From contig NZ_JACBZA010000001.1 in NCBI RefSeq assembly GCF_013408535.1, positions 4,734,850-4,798,849 of the forward strand: a stretch of 64,000 nucleotides of DNA, read 5' to 3'. Numbering within the stretch: the stretch's first letter is position 1; each line of letters opens with the position of its first letter. The stretch comes from Actinopolymorpha cephalotaxi. GTDB lineage: Bacteria; Actinomycetota; Actinomycetes; Propionibacteriales; Actinopolymorphaceae. The position numbers and the translations under genes were made by a program. The notes below the pieces were generated by a model. That model saw only the letters and a program-made list of their open reading frames with translations, was not told the origin of the DNA and ran no database searches. Positions 27,250 through 35,742 of this stretch are shown here, piece after piece.

Positions 27250-30200
27250 CGGCAGATCTCGATGCCGTAGTTGCCGCGACTGCGGAGGTGTGGGTCGGCG
27301 GACGTCGTGCCGGATCAGCGGTCCTGGTGGACGGGGAGCATCTGTTGACCGCCGCCCACGTCGTGCAGCAGGCGGTCTCGGGACAACAATTGATGGTCGC
27401 GTTTCCATCGGCGTCCCATGACCTGCCGGTGGACCTGGTGCCTTTCCCGAAACCTGCCCAGGTCGATCTCGCGGTACTGCGGCTGCGGCATGGGGAAGCC
27501 CCCGCCGATTCGATCGGGCTGGCGGCGAGGCGGCGGATGCCCACGAGAGTCAAGGTGTTCGGTTACCCGCGGGCGGAGAAGGTGCCGAAAGGGGTGTGGC
27601 GAGACTTCGACGTCTCGGGCCCGTCCACCGCCGGAACGGTGCAGCTGGACTGGCGAGACCTCGGCACCTTGCCAGGACACAGCGGTGGGCCCGTGGTCGA
27701 TCCGGACGGGGCGCTGGCCGGGATTCTGGTGGAAGGCGCCCAGGCCGGGAGGTTCGATCGATTCTTGCCGCTGACCACGATCGAGAGTGTGTGGCCCGCG
27801 CTTCGCCGACCGTGGCTGTTCGCGGGCGAGGGTGCCCGCTCGCACGTGCAGGCCCGGGCGGCGGGGCAGCGAGGCCGGCTCGCCGGCGGGGACATGTTCC
27901 GCGGGCGCAAGAACGCACTGGAGAAGGTCCGCGGCTGGCTTGAAGATGGACGGTCACCAGGACGAGTCCTGGTCATCACCGGCCAGCCCGGCGCCGGCAA
28001 GTCCGCCGTGCTGTCCCGCGCCGCGCTGGCTGCCGAAGCCGCACCGCCTGTTTCTCCGCACGCCTCCGGGGTCGTGGTGCATGCCAGGGAAGCCGACGCT
28101 CCGATGTTCATCAACGCGATATCAGACGCTCACGGCTTGAGGACCCCCGACCACGCGATCGGCCTGCTGGCCGCACTCGACGGCCTGTCTCCTGAGCCGG
28201 CGCGCCTGGCGGTCATGGTGGACGCGCTAGACGAGGCGGCCAGTGAAGCTGATCGCCGGACCATCGCTGGACTGCTCGTCGAGCTGGCCCGCCTGCCGTG
28301 GCTGCGGGTCGTGGTCGCCACCCGCCCGCTGGCCGCCGTCGAGTGGTACGAGCCAGGTGGCCTACTGTCAAGCCTGGGCGTGCGTGACGAGAAGGCACAG
28401 AACCTGATCGACCTCGACGGCCCCCTCTACCGCGACCGGCAGGCGCTGCGCGACTTCGCCACCGCGCTGCTGGGCCAGGAAGGCGTCAAGCGTCCTGGCC
28501 CACCAGAGGCCGCCTGGACCGGCTATCGCCGGAATCCCGAAGTCTGCGAACGGCTCTCCGCACTGATCGCGGCCCAGGCCGGCGACAACTTCCTCGTCGC
28601 AGCACTGACCGCCGACCTGCTCTCTCAGCAGGACGAACTCGTCGACCCTCTTGCGCCGGGGTTCGATCCGGACCACCTGCCCACCAGCGTCGGAGAGGCA
28701 CTGACCAAGTACCTCGACCTCCTCCCATCCGACCGGAAGGCCCACCTCAAGGCACTGCTCACCGGTCTGGCGTTCGCCCACGGGGCTGGCGTCAGCGACC
28801 AGCTTTGGCTGCGGTTCACCGCAGCGCTCGGCTATCAGGTGAGTCAGCACGATATCGACATGCTGCGCGACAGCGCGGCCACCGACTATCTCCTGAGCAC
28901 AACCGGCAAACAGGCCGGCCGTACCACCCGGCTGTTCCACCAGGCGCTTACAGACCAGCTGCTGCAACAGCGCAGCTTCTCCGACCATCAGGCGGTGTAC
29001 CGGGCGCTACTCGCTCGCGTGAACGACAGCGGTGGGTGGGCTCATGATGCGTACGCCCGAGATCACGCGGCCGAACATGCGGCCCGCGCTTCGGAACTCG
29101 GCGACCTACTCGATCGCACCGACTACTTGGCCAATGCAGATATCGCCCGGCTCGCAGCCATTGTCGAGGCGACGCCTACATACGACCGCCCGCCGGCGGC
29201 GGTCGTCGTACGTACATGCACCCACCGCGCCGTCGATCTCACCGCCGATCAGAAGCTCGCCCTCCTCGCTCTCACAGCAGCTCACCTCGGGCTGGAGAAT
29301 CTCCGGAACAGATTCAACAGCGCCCGTCATGGGCTTTCGCAGCCCGAATGGGCGCACAGTCTGGGTACCCCGCATCGGACAATGCTCGGCCACACCCGAC
29401 AGGTGAACGCAGTGGCCGTCGGAACCGGCCCCGACGGCCGGCGACTACTCGCCTCCGCCAGCAGCGACAAGACGGTCCGGCTGTGGGACGTCGACACCGG
29501 CCGATCTTTCGGTACTCCTCTGACCGGCCATACCCGACAGGTGAACGCGGTGGCTTTCGGAACCGGCCCCGACGGCCGGCGACTGCTCGCCTCCGCCAGC
29601 TGGGACATGACGGTCCGGCTGTGGGACGTCGACGCCGGACAACCCTTCGGTACTCTCCTGACCGGCCACACCGCACCTGTCACTTCGGTGGCCTTCGAAT
29701 CCGGACCCAACGGCCGGAAACTACTCGCCTCCGCGAGCTGGGACACGACGATACGGCTCTGGGATGCGGGCACCGGCCGGCAGTTCGGTGAACCCCTGAC
29801 CGGCCACCACGCACCTGTGATGGCGGTGGCCTTCGGAACCGGCCCCGACGGCCGACGGCTGCTCGCCTCCGCCGGCGACGACAAGACGATCCGGCTGTGG
29901 GACGCGGACACCGGTGGACCCTTCGGTAGGCCCTTGACCGGCCACACCGCACCGGTGAAGGCGGTGGCGTTCGGAATCGGCCCCGACGGCCGGCGACTGC
30001 TCGCCTCCGCCAGCAGTGACAAGCGGGTTCGACTGTGGGACGTGGACACCGGCGAACCGTTCGGGAGGCCCTTGGTCGGCCACACCGCACCTGTTACTTC
30101 GGTGGCGTTCGGAACCGGCCCTGACGGCCGACCGCTACTCGCCTCCGCCAGCTGGGACATGACAGTACGACTCTGGGACGTAGCGAACGGCCGGCAACCG

Positions 30201-31280
30201 TTCGGCACCACCCTGACCGGCCACACGCAGCAGGTGAACGCGGTAGCCGTCGGAACCGGCCCCGACGGCCAACCACTGCTCGCCTCCGCCAGCTGGGACA
30301 TGACAGTACGACTCTGGGACGTAGCGAACGGCCGGCAACCGTTCGACACCACCCTGACCGGGCACACCCGACAGGTGAACGCGGTAGCCGTCGGAACCGG
30401 CCCCCACGGCCAACCACTACTCGCCTCCGCCAGCTGGGACAATACGGTCCGGCTCTGGCACGCGAACAGCGGCCGCCAGTTCGGCTCGCCGCTGGTCGGC
30501 CACACCCGGCAAGTGACGGCGGCAGCTTTCGGAAGCGGCCCCGACGGCCGGCGCCTGCTCGCCTCCGCCAGTTGGGACACGACAGTCCGGCTGTGGGATG
30601 TGGACACCGGCGAGCCGTTCGGTGCCGCCCTGACCGGCCACACCCGACAGGTGAACACGGTGGCCTTCGGGACCGGCCCCGACGGCCTACGACTGCTCGC
30701 CTCCGCCGGCAACGACAAAACGATACGACTGTGGGACGTCGACACTCGCCGACCGTTCGGCAACCCTCTCGCCGAACACACCGAACGGGTGTCCGCGGTG
30801 GCGTTCGGAACCGGCCCCGACGGTCGACGGCTACTCGCCTCCGCCGGCTGGGACAAGACCGTGCGGCTGTGGGACGTCGACACCGGTAGACCGTTCGCCA
30901 CTCCCCTGGTCGAACACATCCGACCGGTGACCGCGGTCGCCTTCGGGACCGGCCCCGACGGCATCCGACTGCTCGCCTCCGCCGGTCAGGACGCGACGGT
31001 CCGCCTGTGGAACGTCGACACAGGCAGACCGTTCGGCAACCCCCTCGCCGAGCACACCGAGCAGGTGACCACGGTGGCGTTCGGAACCGGCCCCGACGGT
31101 CGACGGCTACTCGCCTCCGCCGGCTGGGACAAGACCGTGCGGCTGTGGGACGTCGCCACCGGCCGGTGTGTAGAGATGATTCCGATGCTCAACGAGTCTC
31201 GCAATCTCACCGCGAACGACGGAAGCCTCTACGTCGCCACCGGGATCAGCCTTGTCATGTTCAAGCTGAGGCCGAAGTGA
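27246..31280 (+). CDS. Trypsin-NTPase-WD40 conflict-system protein
   Basis: A 1,344-residue cytoplasmic fusion without a signal peptide. Residues 1-190 are a trypsin-like protease with a full triad: His38 in TAAHV, Asp74 in VDLAVLRL and Ser146 in GHSGGP. A STAND-like NTPase follows, with Walker A GQPGAGKS near 246 and Walker B VMVDALDEA near 325. A helical linker leads to a WD40 region from about residue 714 with 13 full repeats and a degenerate last blade, enough for two seven-bladed propellers. Such proteins are held to sense invasion through the repeats, oligomerise with nucleotide and release the protease. The gene is coupled to the Trypco1 gene by an ATGA overlap. Substrate and trigger are unknown. 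Confidence 0.93.
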   Translation: MTADLDAVVAATAEVWVGGRRAGSAVLVDGEHLLTAAHVVQQAVSGQQLMVAFPSASHDLPVDLVPFPKPAQVDLAVLRLRHGEAPADSIGLAARRRMPTRVKVFGYPRAEKVPKGVWRDFDVSGPSTAGTVQLDWRDLGTLPGHSGGPVVDPDGALAGILVEGAQAGRFDRFLPLTTIESVWPALRRPWLFAGEGARSHVQARAAGQRGRLAGGDMFRGRKNALEKVRGWLEDGRSPGRVLVITGQPGAGKSAVLSRAALAAEAAPPVSPHASGVVVHAREADAPMFINAISDAHGLRTPDHAIGLLAALDGLSPEPARLAVMVDALDEAASEADRRTIAGLLVELARLPWLRVVVATRPLAAVEWYEPGGLLSSLGVRDEKAQNLIDLDGPLYRDRQALRDFATALLGQEGVKRPGPPEAAWTGYRRNPEVCERLSALIAAQAGDNFLVAALTADLLSQQDELVDPLAPGFDPDHLPTSVGEALTKYLDLLPSDRKAHLKALLTGLAFAHGAGVSDQLWLRFTAALGYQVSQHDIDMLRDSAATDYLLSTTGKQAGRTTRLFHQALTDQLLQQRSFSDHQAVYRALLARVNDSGGWAHDAYARDHAAEHAARASELGDLLDRTDYLANADIARLAAIVEATPTYDRPPAAVVVRTCTHRAVDLTADQKLALLALTAAHLGLENLRNRFNSARHGLSQPEWAHSLGTPHRTMLGHTRQVNAVAVGTGPDGRRLLASASSDKTVRLWDVDTGRSFGTPLTGHTRQVNAVAFGTGPDGRRLLASASWDMTVRLWDVDAGQPFGTLLTGHTAPVTSVAFESGPNGRKLLASASWDTTIRLWDAGTGRQFGEPLTGHHAPVMAVAFGTGPDGRRLLASAGDDKTIRLWDADTGGPFGRPLTGHTAPVKAVAFGIGPDGRRLLASASSDKRVRLWDVDTGEPFGRPLVGHTAPVTSVAFGTGPDGRPLLASASWDMTVRLWDVANGRQPFGTTLTGHTQQVNAVAVGTGPDGQPLLASASWDMTVRLWDVANGRQPFDTTLTGHTRQVNAVAVGTGPHGQPLLASASWDNTVRLWHANSGRQFGSPLVGHTRQVTAAAFGSGPDGRRLLASASWDTTVRLWDVDTGEPFGAALTGHTRQVNTVAFGTGPDGLRLLASAGNDKTIRLWDVDTRRPFGNPLAEHTERVSAVAFGTGPDGRRLLASAGWDKTVRLWDVDTGRPFATPLVEHIRPVTAVAFGTGPDGIRLLASAGQDATVRLWNVDTGRPFGNPLAEHTEQVTTVAFGTGPDGRRLLASAGWDKTVRLWDVATGRCVEMIPMLNESRNLTANDGSLYVATGISLVMFKLRPK
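29386..31180 (+). repeat. Tandem WD40-coding repeats (13 full units)
   Basis: Units of 129-132 bases encode GHT..V.AVAFGTGPDGRRLLASAS.D.TVRLWDV-type blades. Units 6, 7 and 8 are almost identical in DNA, as are 11 and 13, whereas others differ more. This indicates recent duplication or gene conversion within the propeller. Confidence 0.95.
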
Positions 31281-31540
31281 CTTACCACTGCAACCCCCGC
31301 CCGGGGTCAGTTTCCGCGAAGCGTTGACACCAACGGACTTCGAGCAGCGGACTGCGGCGCGTGGGGGTAGAGGTGTCCGTGTCTGCTGGCTGATCCACGA
31401 AGATCTGAACACCCGCGAAGTCGAGCGCGGACTGTTCAACAAGCCGGCGGTGCGCTTCCACGTAGTCGACAGGGATCGCCGCTCTACGCGTCTACGACAC
31501 GCCCATCAACAAGCGCCTGCCGTACACCACCTTGCTCAGT
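31281..31540. other. Gap left of the IS110 element with a decayed coding stretch
   Basis: From about 31,375 one plus frame reads VCWLIHEDLNTREVERGLF with strong codon bias. Near 31,475 the coding look moves to another frame (IAALRVYDTPINKRLPYTT). This suggests a broken gene with a frameshift, cut off by the IS element. No family is recognised. Confidence 0.35.
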
Positions 31541-31631
31541 GTCAAGGTGACGTGCAGGGCTCGGCTGGCTCGCTCCACCACTCTGTGCCGTTGGTGGCCA
31601 TGTCCAGTTGTGCGGCCGGCCGGGACCTGCT

Positions 31632-31699
31632 GGACCGACCGGCGTGGCTTGATAGGAGCGTGGCGTCGCCCCAACTGAGCTGTGCCCACCGGCCGGTCC
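31632..31699 (+). ncRNA. Structured leader of IS110, candidate bridge RNA segment
   Basis: GGACCGACCGG (31,632-31,642) pairs with CCGGCCGGTCC (31,689-31,699) with one mismatch, enclosing about 46 bases that can fold further. It lies just upstream of the transposase ribosome-binding site. IS110-group elements express a bridge RNA from this end that pairs with target and donor DNA. Identity as bridge RNA is inferred from position and structure only. Confidence 0.45.
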
Positions 31700-31736
31700 T
31701 GTCACCCATCACCGAATGAAGAGGGAGACAGGTTCC

Positions 31737-32783
31737 ATGGTCGTACTCGGAATCGATGCTCACAAGCGCAGCCACACCGTCGTCGCGGTCGACGACCTCG
31801 GTCGTAAGCTCGGCCAGCGCACGACCGGAACAACCACCGACGATCACCTGGCCACGCTGACGTGGGCAGAGCAGTTCGGCGACGAGAGGATGTGGGCGGT
31901 TGAGGACTGCCGACACCTGTCCCGACGTCTCGAACGTGACCTGCTCGGTGCTGGGGAACGCATCGTGCGCGTCCCTCCCAAGCTGATGGCTCATGTCCGC
32001 GACAGCGCCCGCAGCTACGGTAAGTCCGACCCGATCGACGCATTGGCGGTTGCGCGAGCGGCCCTACGCGAGCCGAACCTGCCGACCGCGCGTCTGGACG
32101 GGCCTGCACGCGAAGTCAGGCTGCTGTTAAGCCACCGCGACGACATGGTCGCCGAACGGACCCGTGTGATCAACCGCCTTCGCTGGCACCTCCACGAGAT
32201 CGACCCGTCCTGGCAGCTCCCGCCCCGCACTTTGTGGAGGCCGAAGAACCTTGCCGGCGTCACCGCTCGCCTGATCGGCATCGATGGGCTGGTGGCCCGA
32301 CTTGCCCGAGACCTCGTGGACCGCTGCCGCGACCTCACCGCGCAGATCCGTGCGCTCGACCGTGAACTCGAACCGCTGGTATCCCGCCTGGCGCCGAACC
32401 TGCTTGAGCTGCCCGGGTGCGCGATCCTGACCGCCGCAAAGATCATCGGAGAGACCGCCGACGTCACACGGTTCCGCTCCCGGCACGCCTTCGCACGCCA
32501 CAACGGGACCGCCCCCGTCCCGGTCTGGTCCGGCAACCACGAACGGCATCGGCTATCCCGCATCGGCAACCGACAACTCAATGCCGCTCTGCACCGCATC
32601 GCAATCACCCAGGCCCACTACCACCCACAGGCACGAGAGTTTCTCCAACGACGACGGACTCAAGGCGATACCAAGACAGAGTCGATCCGTGCCCTCAAAC
32701 GACGACTCTCCGACGTCGTCTACCGTGCCCTGCAAGCCGACGCCAACATCAACCACGACCCGGCCGTGACGGCCGCCGCTTGA
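31737..32783 (+). CDS. IS110-family transposase (RuvC-like DEDD plus Transposase_20)
   Basis: A 348-residue recombinase. Its N-terminal RuvC-like domain shows the DEDD set: Asp7 in GIDAHK, Glu56 in AVEDCRH, and Asp98 and Asp101 in SDPIDALAVARA. The C-terminal domain (ELPGCAILTAAKIIGE, then FARHNGTAPVPVWSG and HRLSRIGNRQLN) includes the conserved Ser region. IS110 enzymes act with a bridge RNA and move without terminal inverted repeats. I used the ATG at 31737, with AGGGAG about 9 nt upstream; the ATG seven codons earlier overlaps that site. The gene appears intact, so the element may still be active. Confidence 0.92.
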   Translation: MVVLGIDAHKRSHTVVAVDDLGRKLGQRTTGTTTDDHLATLTWAEQFGDERMWAVEDCRHLSRRLERDLLGAGERIVRVPPKLMAHVRDSARSYGKSDPIDALAVARAALREPNLPTARLDGPAREVRLLLSHRDDMVAERTRVINRLRWHLHEIDPSWQLPPRTLWRPKNLAGVTARLIGIDGLVARLARDLVDRCRDLTAQIRALDRELEPLVSRLAPNLLELPGCAILTAAKIIGETADVTRFRSRHAFARHNGTAPVPVWSGNHERHRLSRIGNRQLNAALHRIAITQAHYHPQAREFLQRRRTQGDTKTESIRALKRRLSDVVYRALQADANINHDPAVTAAA

Positions 32784-33062
32784 CATAGGAGCAACTGGAC
32801 GCCACTCGCCGGCAACTTCGAAGTCGTCGTCTCGGTCAGCGGTGGCCAGCTCCAGCACCTGTGGCGTGACGGGGGCGGATGGCACAACGGGCCGCTGTTC
32901 GGCCACAACATCGCCCGGTCCGGCGCGACCCTCGTGCAGGGAGGCTACGGCTCACCACACGGCAATCTCGAGTGCGTCGCAGTCCGCACTGACGGCACCA
33001 TGCAGCACTACTGGCGTGACGGCTTCGGCTGGCACGAAGGCCCTGTCATCGGACCAGCCTGA
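32784..33062 (+). pseudogene. 3' fragment of a lectin-like beta-propeller gene
   Basis: Directly after the transposase stop, in the same frame, an open stretch without a start encodes two similar units of about 45 residues. Each holds QLQHLWRDGGGWHNGP- or MQHYWRDGFGWHEGP-type sequence. This WRD...W pattern is typical of PLL-like (fucose lectin/tectonin-type) beta-propellers. The 5' part is missing: the IS110 element sits where it should be, and no matching repeats occur left of the element, so the insertion came with a deletion. It ends 2 nt before the inhibitor-like gene. Confidence 0.65.
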
Positions 33063-33064
33063 CA

Positions 33065-33410
33065 ATGACCATCGACACCGGTGACCTGCCCACCCACGTG
33101 ACCTTGGCCGTAGGCAAGGAGCAGGCGGTATCTCTCCCGTCCTACGCAGTCGCCGGGCTGGACTGGACGGCGACACCACTGAGCGAAGCCGAGGTGGCCG
33201 AGATTCGTGTCGACATCGGCCAGCTACCCGCTACCACCCAGGGCACTGACGGCACCACCGAGCCACCCCCCCATGGCCCTCGCCCCGGAGAGGCTAGTCA
33301 TCATCGGCCGCGCCGTAGGCGTCACGACCTACCGCCTACGACTGGCCCGGACATTCGACCCGGACCATCCGGCCGCCGAACACGATCTCACCGTCGAAGT
33401 CACCCACTGA
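33065..33410 (+). pseudogene. Frameshifted chagasin-like (I42) protease inhibitor
   Basis: The first frame from the ATG reads VTLAVGKEQAVSLPSYAVAG-LDW, matching the start of chagasin-type cysteine protease inhibitors. After a run of seven Cs (33,266-33,272) the matching C-terminal part continues in another frame: ERLVIIGRAVGVTTYRLRLA, ending DLTVEVTH at a stop at 33,410. A one-base change in the C run would restore about 115 residues. It may be a true pseudogene, a slippery-run phase switch or a sequencing error. The family assignment is moderate. It follows the lectin fragment closely and is ended by a good terminator. Confidence 0.55.
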
Positions 33411-33428
33411 CCAATCCTCAAAAGAACT

Positions 33429-33461
33429 GGGTCCCCAGGATCGTGAATCTGGGGCCCTTTT
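33429..33461 (+). terminator. Rho-independent terminator
   Basis: GGG-T-CCCCAG pairs with CTGGGGCCC (nine pairs, one bulged T) and TTTT follows. AAAAG on the left makes it partly symmetrical, so it may also stop minus-strand transcription from the CHAP gene. Confidence 0.8.
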
Positions 33462-33595
33462 CGACCCGACCGGGCCGACCTGCGAGCCCCGGCGAACGTT
33501 CGTTCCCGTGCCGAGCATCTGCGCAAGCGGGCTGTTGCGTGCGCTCTACTCAGTCAGGGCCGAACGATGCCGGGCGCAGTGTTCCGTACAGGTTG

Positions 33596-34864
33596 CTATC
33601 CCACCGTGAAGCCGTATTTCTTGCCGAGACGTGTGAGGGAGTCCTTGCCGGGGATGCCGTCAGCGTCCTTACCGCCGTAGCCGCAGCGCAGTTGCCATTT
33701 GCGGTACGCCTGCACGGTGGCCGATCCGAAGCTGCCGTCGCCGGCGTAGGTCTGTGCGAGCAGGCCTTCGCGGTGGAGTGCATCTTCGACGAGTCGTACG
33801 TCCTCGGCTGCGCCGGGCGTGGTGCCGCCCTGCTTGCGGGCGGGGTCCTGCTTCGCGGCGCTGACCAGGTGGGCGAGGTCGACGACGTGATCGGGGCGTT
33901 TCGGTGTGATCGTGGGTAGGTGGCCCAGGAGCTTCTTGAGACTGTCGGGGCCGGGAACTCCGTCGGCGTCGCGGCCGGACAGGCCGAGGGACTTCTGGAA
34001 GTCGCTGTAGTTCTCGGTGTCGGCGTCGGTCCACCGCGGGCCGGGCCCGGTCTTGTAGTGCTTGCCGAAGCCCTTGGCCACCAGTGCCTTCCCGACCTCG
34101 GTCACCTGGCTGCCGGTCGCGCCGTAGCCGTACTCCAGCCCGGCGATCTTCACCTTGTACCGCGCCGGGTGTGCGGGTGTGGGCGGCACAGGGTGGGCGT
34201 CGTCATAGGCGGGACGCCCGAACCCGACGATGTAGTAGCTCGTACGCCGGACCCGCCGGACACCGTCCAACCAGTTCCCCTCGATCGTGGTGACAGTGCC
34301 GTCGGCGTGAACTGCCTCGACCAGCCCTGTGTGGTTGTAGCCACTGCCGGAACGCCCACGCGTCCAGTCGAAGAAGACCTGGTCACCGGGTCGGGGAGCA
34401 CCGTGCTCGATCCTGACCCACTGGCCCTGCTGCTGGTACCACCTCGCGACTGCGGGGCAGTACGCCGAGGTCGGGTTCAGCTCGGAGTCGGACCATCCCG
34501 ACGGGAAACCCTCGGGGTTGACGAAGTTCCACCGCACGAAGATCGCGCACCATGCCGTTGCTGTGCCGTACCACGAGGTGAACTTGTTGCGGTTGCTCCC
34601 GGGGGGATCCTCCCCGATCCCCAACTGCCTGCGGGCAAGGTCCACGACCTCGCCGACACGAGCTCTCACGGCTGGCTTCTCCCGGTGCAGCCCAGGCGTC
34701 AGAGCGTTGTGGTCCTGGTCCGGCTCTTCGCCGTCAATCGCAGCATCCTGGTCCTGGGACGGCTGCTCCAGCTCGGCATCGGGCCCAATCAACCGGGCCG
34801 TCTGATCGGCCGCCTGGTCTGCCGTAAGGCCCAGATCCGATGCAGCCGTGTTCTCGTCACCCAT
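33596..34864 (-). CDS. CHAP-domain lysin with peptidoglycan-binding repeats
   Basis: A 422-residue protein. After an acidic, probably disordered, N-terminus (1-60) comes a CHAP/NlpC-like amidase domain with Cys106 in TAWCAIFVRW and His178 in YNHTGLVEAV. The C-terminal half holds two peptidoglycan-binding-like units ending DADGVPGPDSLKKL and DADGIPGKDSLTRL. The enzyme should cleave peptidoglycan cross-bridges or amide links. It has no signal peptide, like endolysins or injected toxins. The ATG at 34864 follows GGGGGTTGGAAG; a GTG six codons upstream is possible. It lies 3 kb ahead of the contractile-tail operon on the opposite strand and could be related cargo, which is inference. Confidence 0.85.
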   Translation of the reverse strand: MGDENTAASDLGLTADQAADQTARLIGPDAELEQPSQDQDAAIDGEEPDQDHNALTPGLHREKPAVRARVGEVVDLARRQLGIGEDPPGSNRNKFTSWYGTATAWCAIFVRWNFVNPEGFPSGWSDSELNPTSAYCPAVARWYQQQGQWVRIEHGAPRPGDQVFFDWTRGRSGSGYNHTGLVEAVHADGTVTTIEGNWLDGVRRVRRTSYYIVGFGRPAYDDAHPVPPTPAHPARYKVKIAGLEYGYGATGSQVTEVGKALVAKGFGKHYKTGPGPRWTDADTENYSDFQKSLGLSGRDADGVPGPDSLKKLLGHLPTITPKRPDHVVDLAHLVSAAKQDPARKQGGTTPGAAEDVRLVEDALHREGLLAQTYAGDGSFGSATVQAYRKWQLRCGYGGKDADGIPGKDSLTRLGKKYGFTVG

Positions 34865-35232
34865 CTTCCAACCCCCATCCACGTCAAGACATCAGCCATG
34901 TCGCCGCCTCGCAGCATCGATGCAACGCAGCGGCGTCCACCCCGTACACCTGGATTCCCGCAGCCATCCACCGCAAGGATCGACGGGCGGTCTCCATCGC
35001 CCGGACCTTGGCGCACTGGACAGCAGCACCGGTTAACCATCCCGTCGACACCGCCATTGCGCGAGTCGCGGAGTAAGACACATGGAAGCAGAGCGACGAC
35101 GCATCGACTTCCACTTTCCGGCCGCGGACAACGGAACGACATCTACGGCGAACACGGCCAGCTCATTGAGAAATTGCGAGCGAGGCCGGCCGACTGCCTC
35201 GGCCCGGTCTCGCCAATGCGGGTTTAGCCGTT
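34865..35232. other. Gap between CHAP lysin and 169-residue gene
   Basis: About 370 bases. The plus strand near 35,130-35,225 reads DIYGEHGQLIEKLRARPADC with good codon bias but no start, perhaps the end of a decayed gene. Otherwise nothing is seen. Confidence 0.3.
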
Positions 35233-35742
35233 TCAGCCCCCGCCGCTGTTCTTCTTGAGGATTCCGCCAAGGGCACTCATGGCCATCTGCGCCCAGGTCT
35301 TCAGCTCCGTGTAGATGTAGGTCACCGCTTCCTGCGTGGAGCTGTCGTCATTGATGATGTCGAGGTAGTTGCCGTCGGCCTCGAACCGTAGGCGACAGTG
35401 GAAGTCGACCTTGGGGGCCTCCTGACGGGCTATGGTCGCTCCGGTAACCCCGTTCGTGTAGTACACCCAGTTCTTCCCATCTACCTGTGACGTGAAGAAC
35501 TGGACGTTCTGCCGCATGTCACTGGACATTGCCTTGAAGTGTTGCCCGTTGTAATACCACGGAATACCACACCAGTCAGCGTGGTAATGCGTTCGCGGCG
35601 CCAGAGAATGATAAGCGCCGCCGTCCAGCACAAAAGAGGTTCCGCCGCCAGCGAGTGACCCGTTGTGACTGGAGTCGACGGACCTCAGGTACCAGCGTGC
35701 GTCGGTGTTGTTGTAAATATCGTCGATCCACCCTACGCCCAT
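35233..35742 (-). CDS. Hypothetical 169-residue protein
   Basis: Starts at an ATG with GGAGGGGAAC directly upstream. The sequence is rich in aromatic residues and Asn (WIDDIYNNTDARWYLRS, HYHADWCGIPWYYNG) with many short strands, suggesting a compact beta-sandwich, perhaps a cytolysin- or lectin-like fold. It ends in a helical, Gly-rich tail (ALGGILKKNSGGG). There is no signal peptide or transmembrane segment. I do not recognise a family. GC is lower than in the tail cluster. It is on the same strand as the CHAP lysin but 370 bases away. Confidence 0.65.
   Translation of the reverse strand: MGVGWIDDIYNNTDARWYLRSVDSSHNGSLAGGGTSFVLDGGAYHSLAPRTHYHADWCGIPWYYNGQHFKAMSSDMRQNVQFFTSQVDGKNWVYYTNGVTGATIARQEAPKVDFHCRLRFEADGNYLDIINDDSSTQEAVTYIYTELKTWAQMAMSALGGILKKNSGGG

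Larger units (their letters stand above)
31540..32790 (+). mobile_element. IS110-family insertion sequence (ends approximate)
   Basis: It contains one transposase gene plus a structured leader. IS110 elements lack terminal inverted repeats, so the ends cannot be read off. The right end probably lies just past the transposase stop at 32,783, because a lectin-like frame resumes at once. The left end is placed before the leader hairpin. Confidence 0.6.

Noticed and set aside
29386-31180. Regular repeats as a possible CRISPR array
   Set aside because: Units are 129-132 bases, contiguous and coding for WD40 blades; there are no spacers.
31290-31308. CCCCG/CGGGG palindrome after the WD40 gene as a terminator
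   Set aside because: The stem is very short with almost no loop and no T tract.
31324-31719. A 131-codon gene across the left part of the IS110 region
   Set aside because: Only the first third looks coding; it then runs through the structured IS leader.
33065-33919. A 284-codon plus-strand gene continuing past the inhibitor-like start
   Set aside because: After the seven-C run this frame turns Arg/Pro-rich and runs across the terminator and antisense to the CHAP gene; the real continuation is in another frame.
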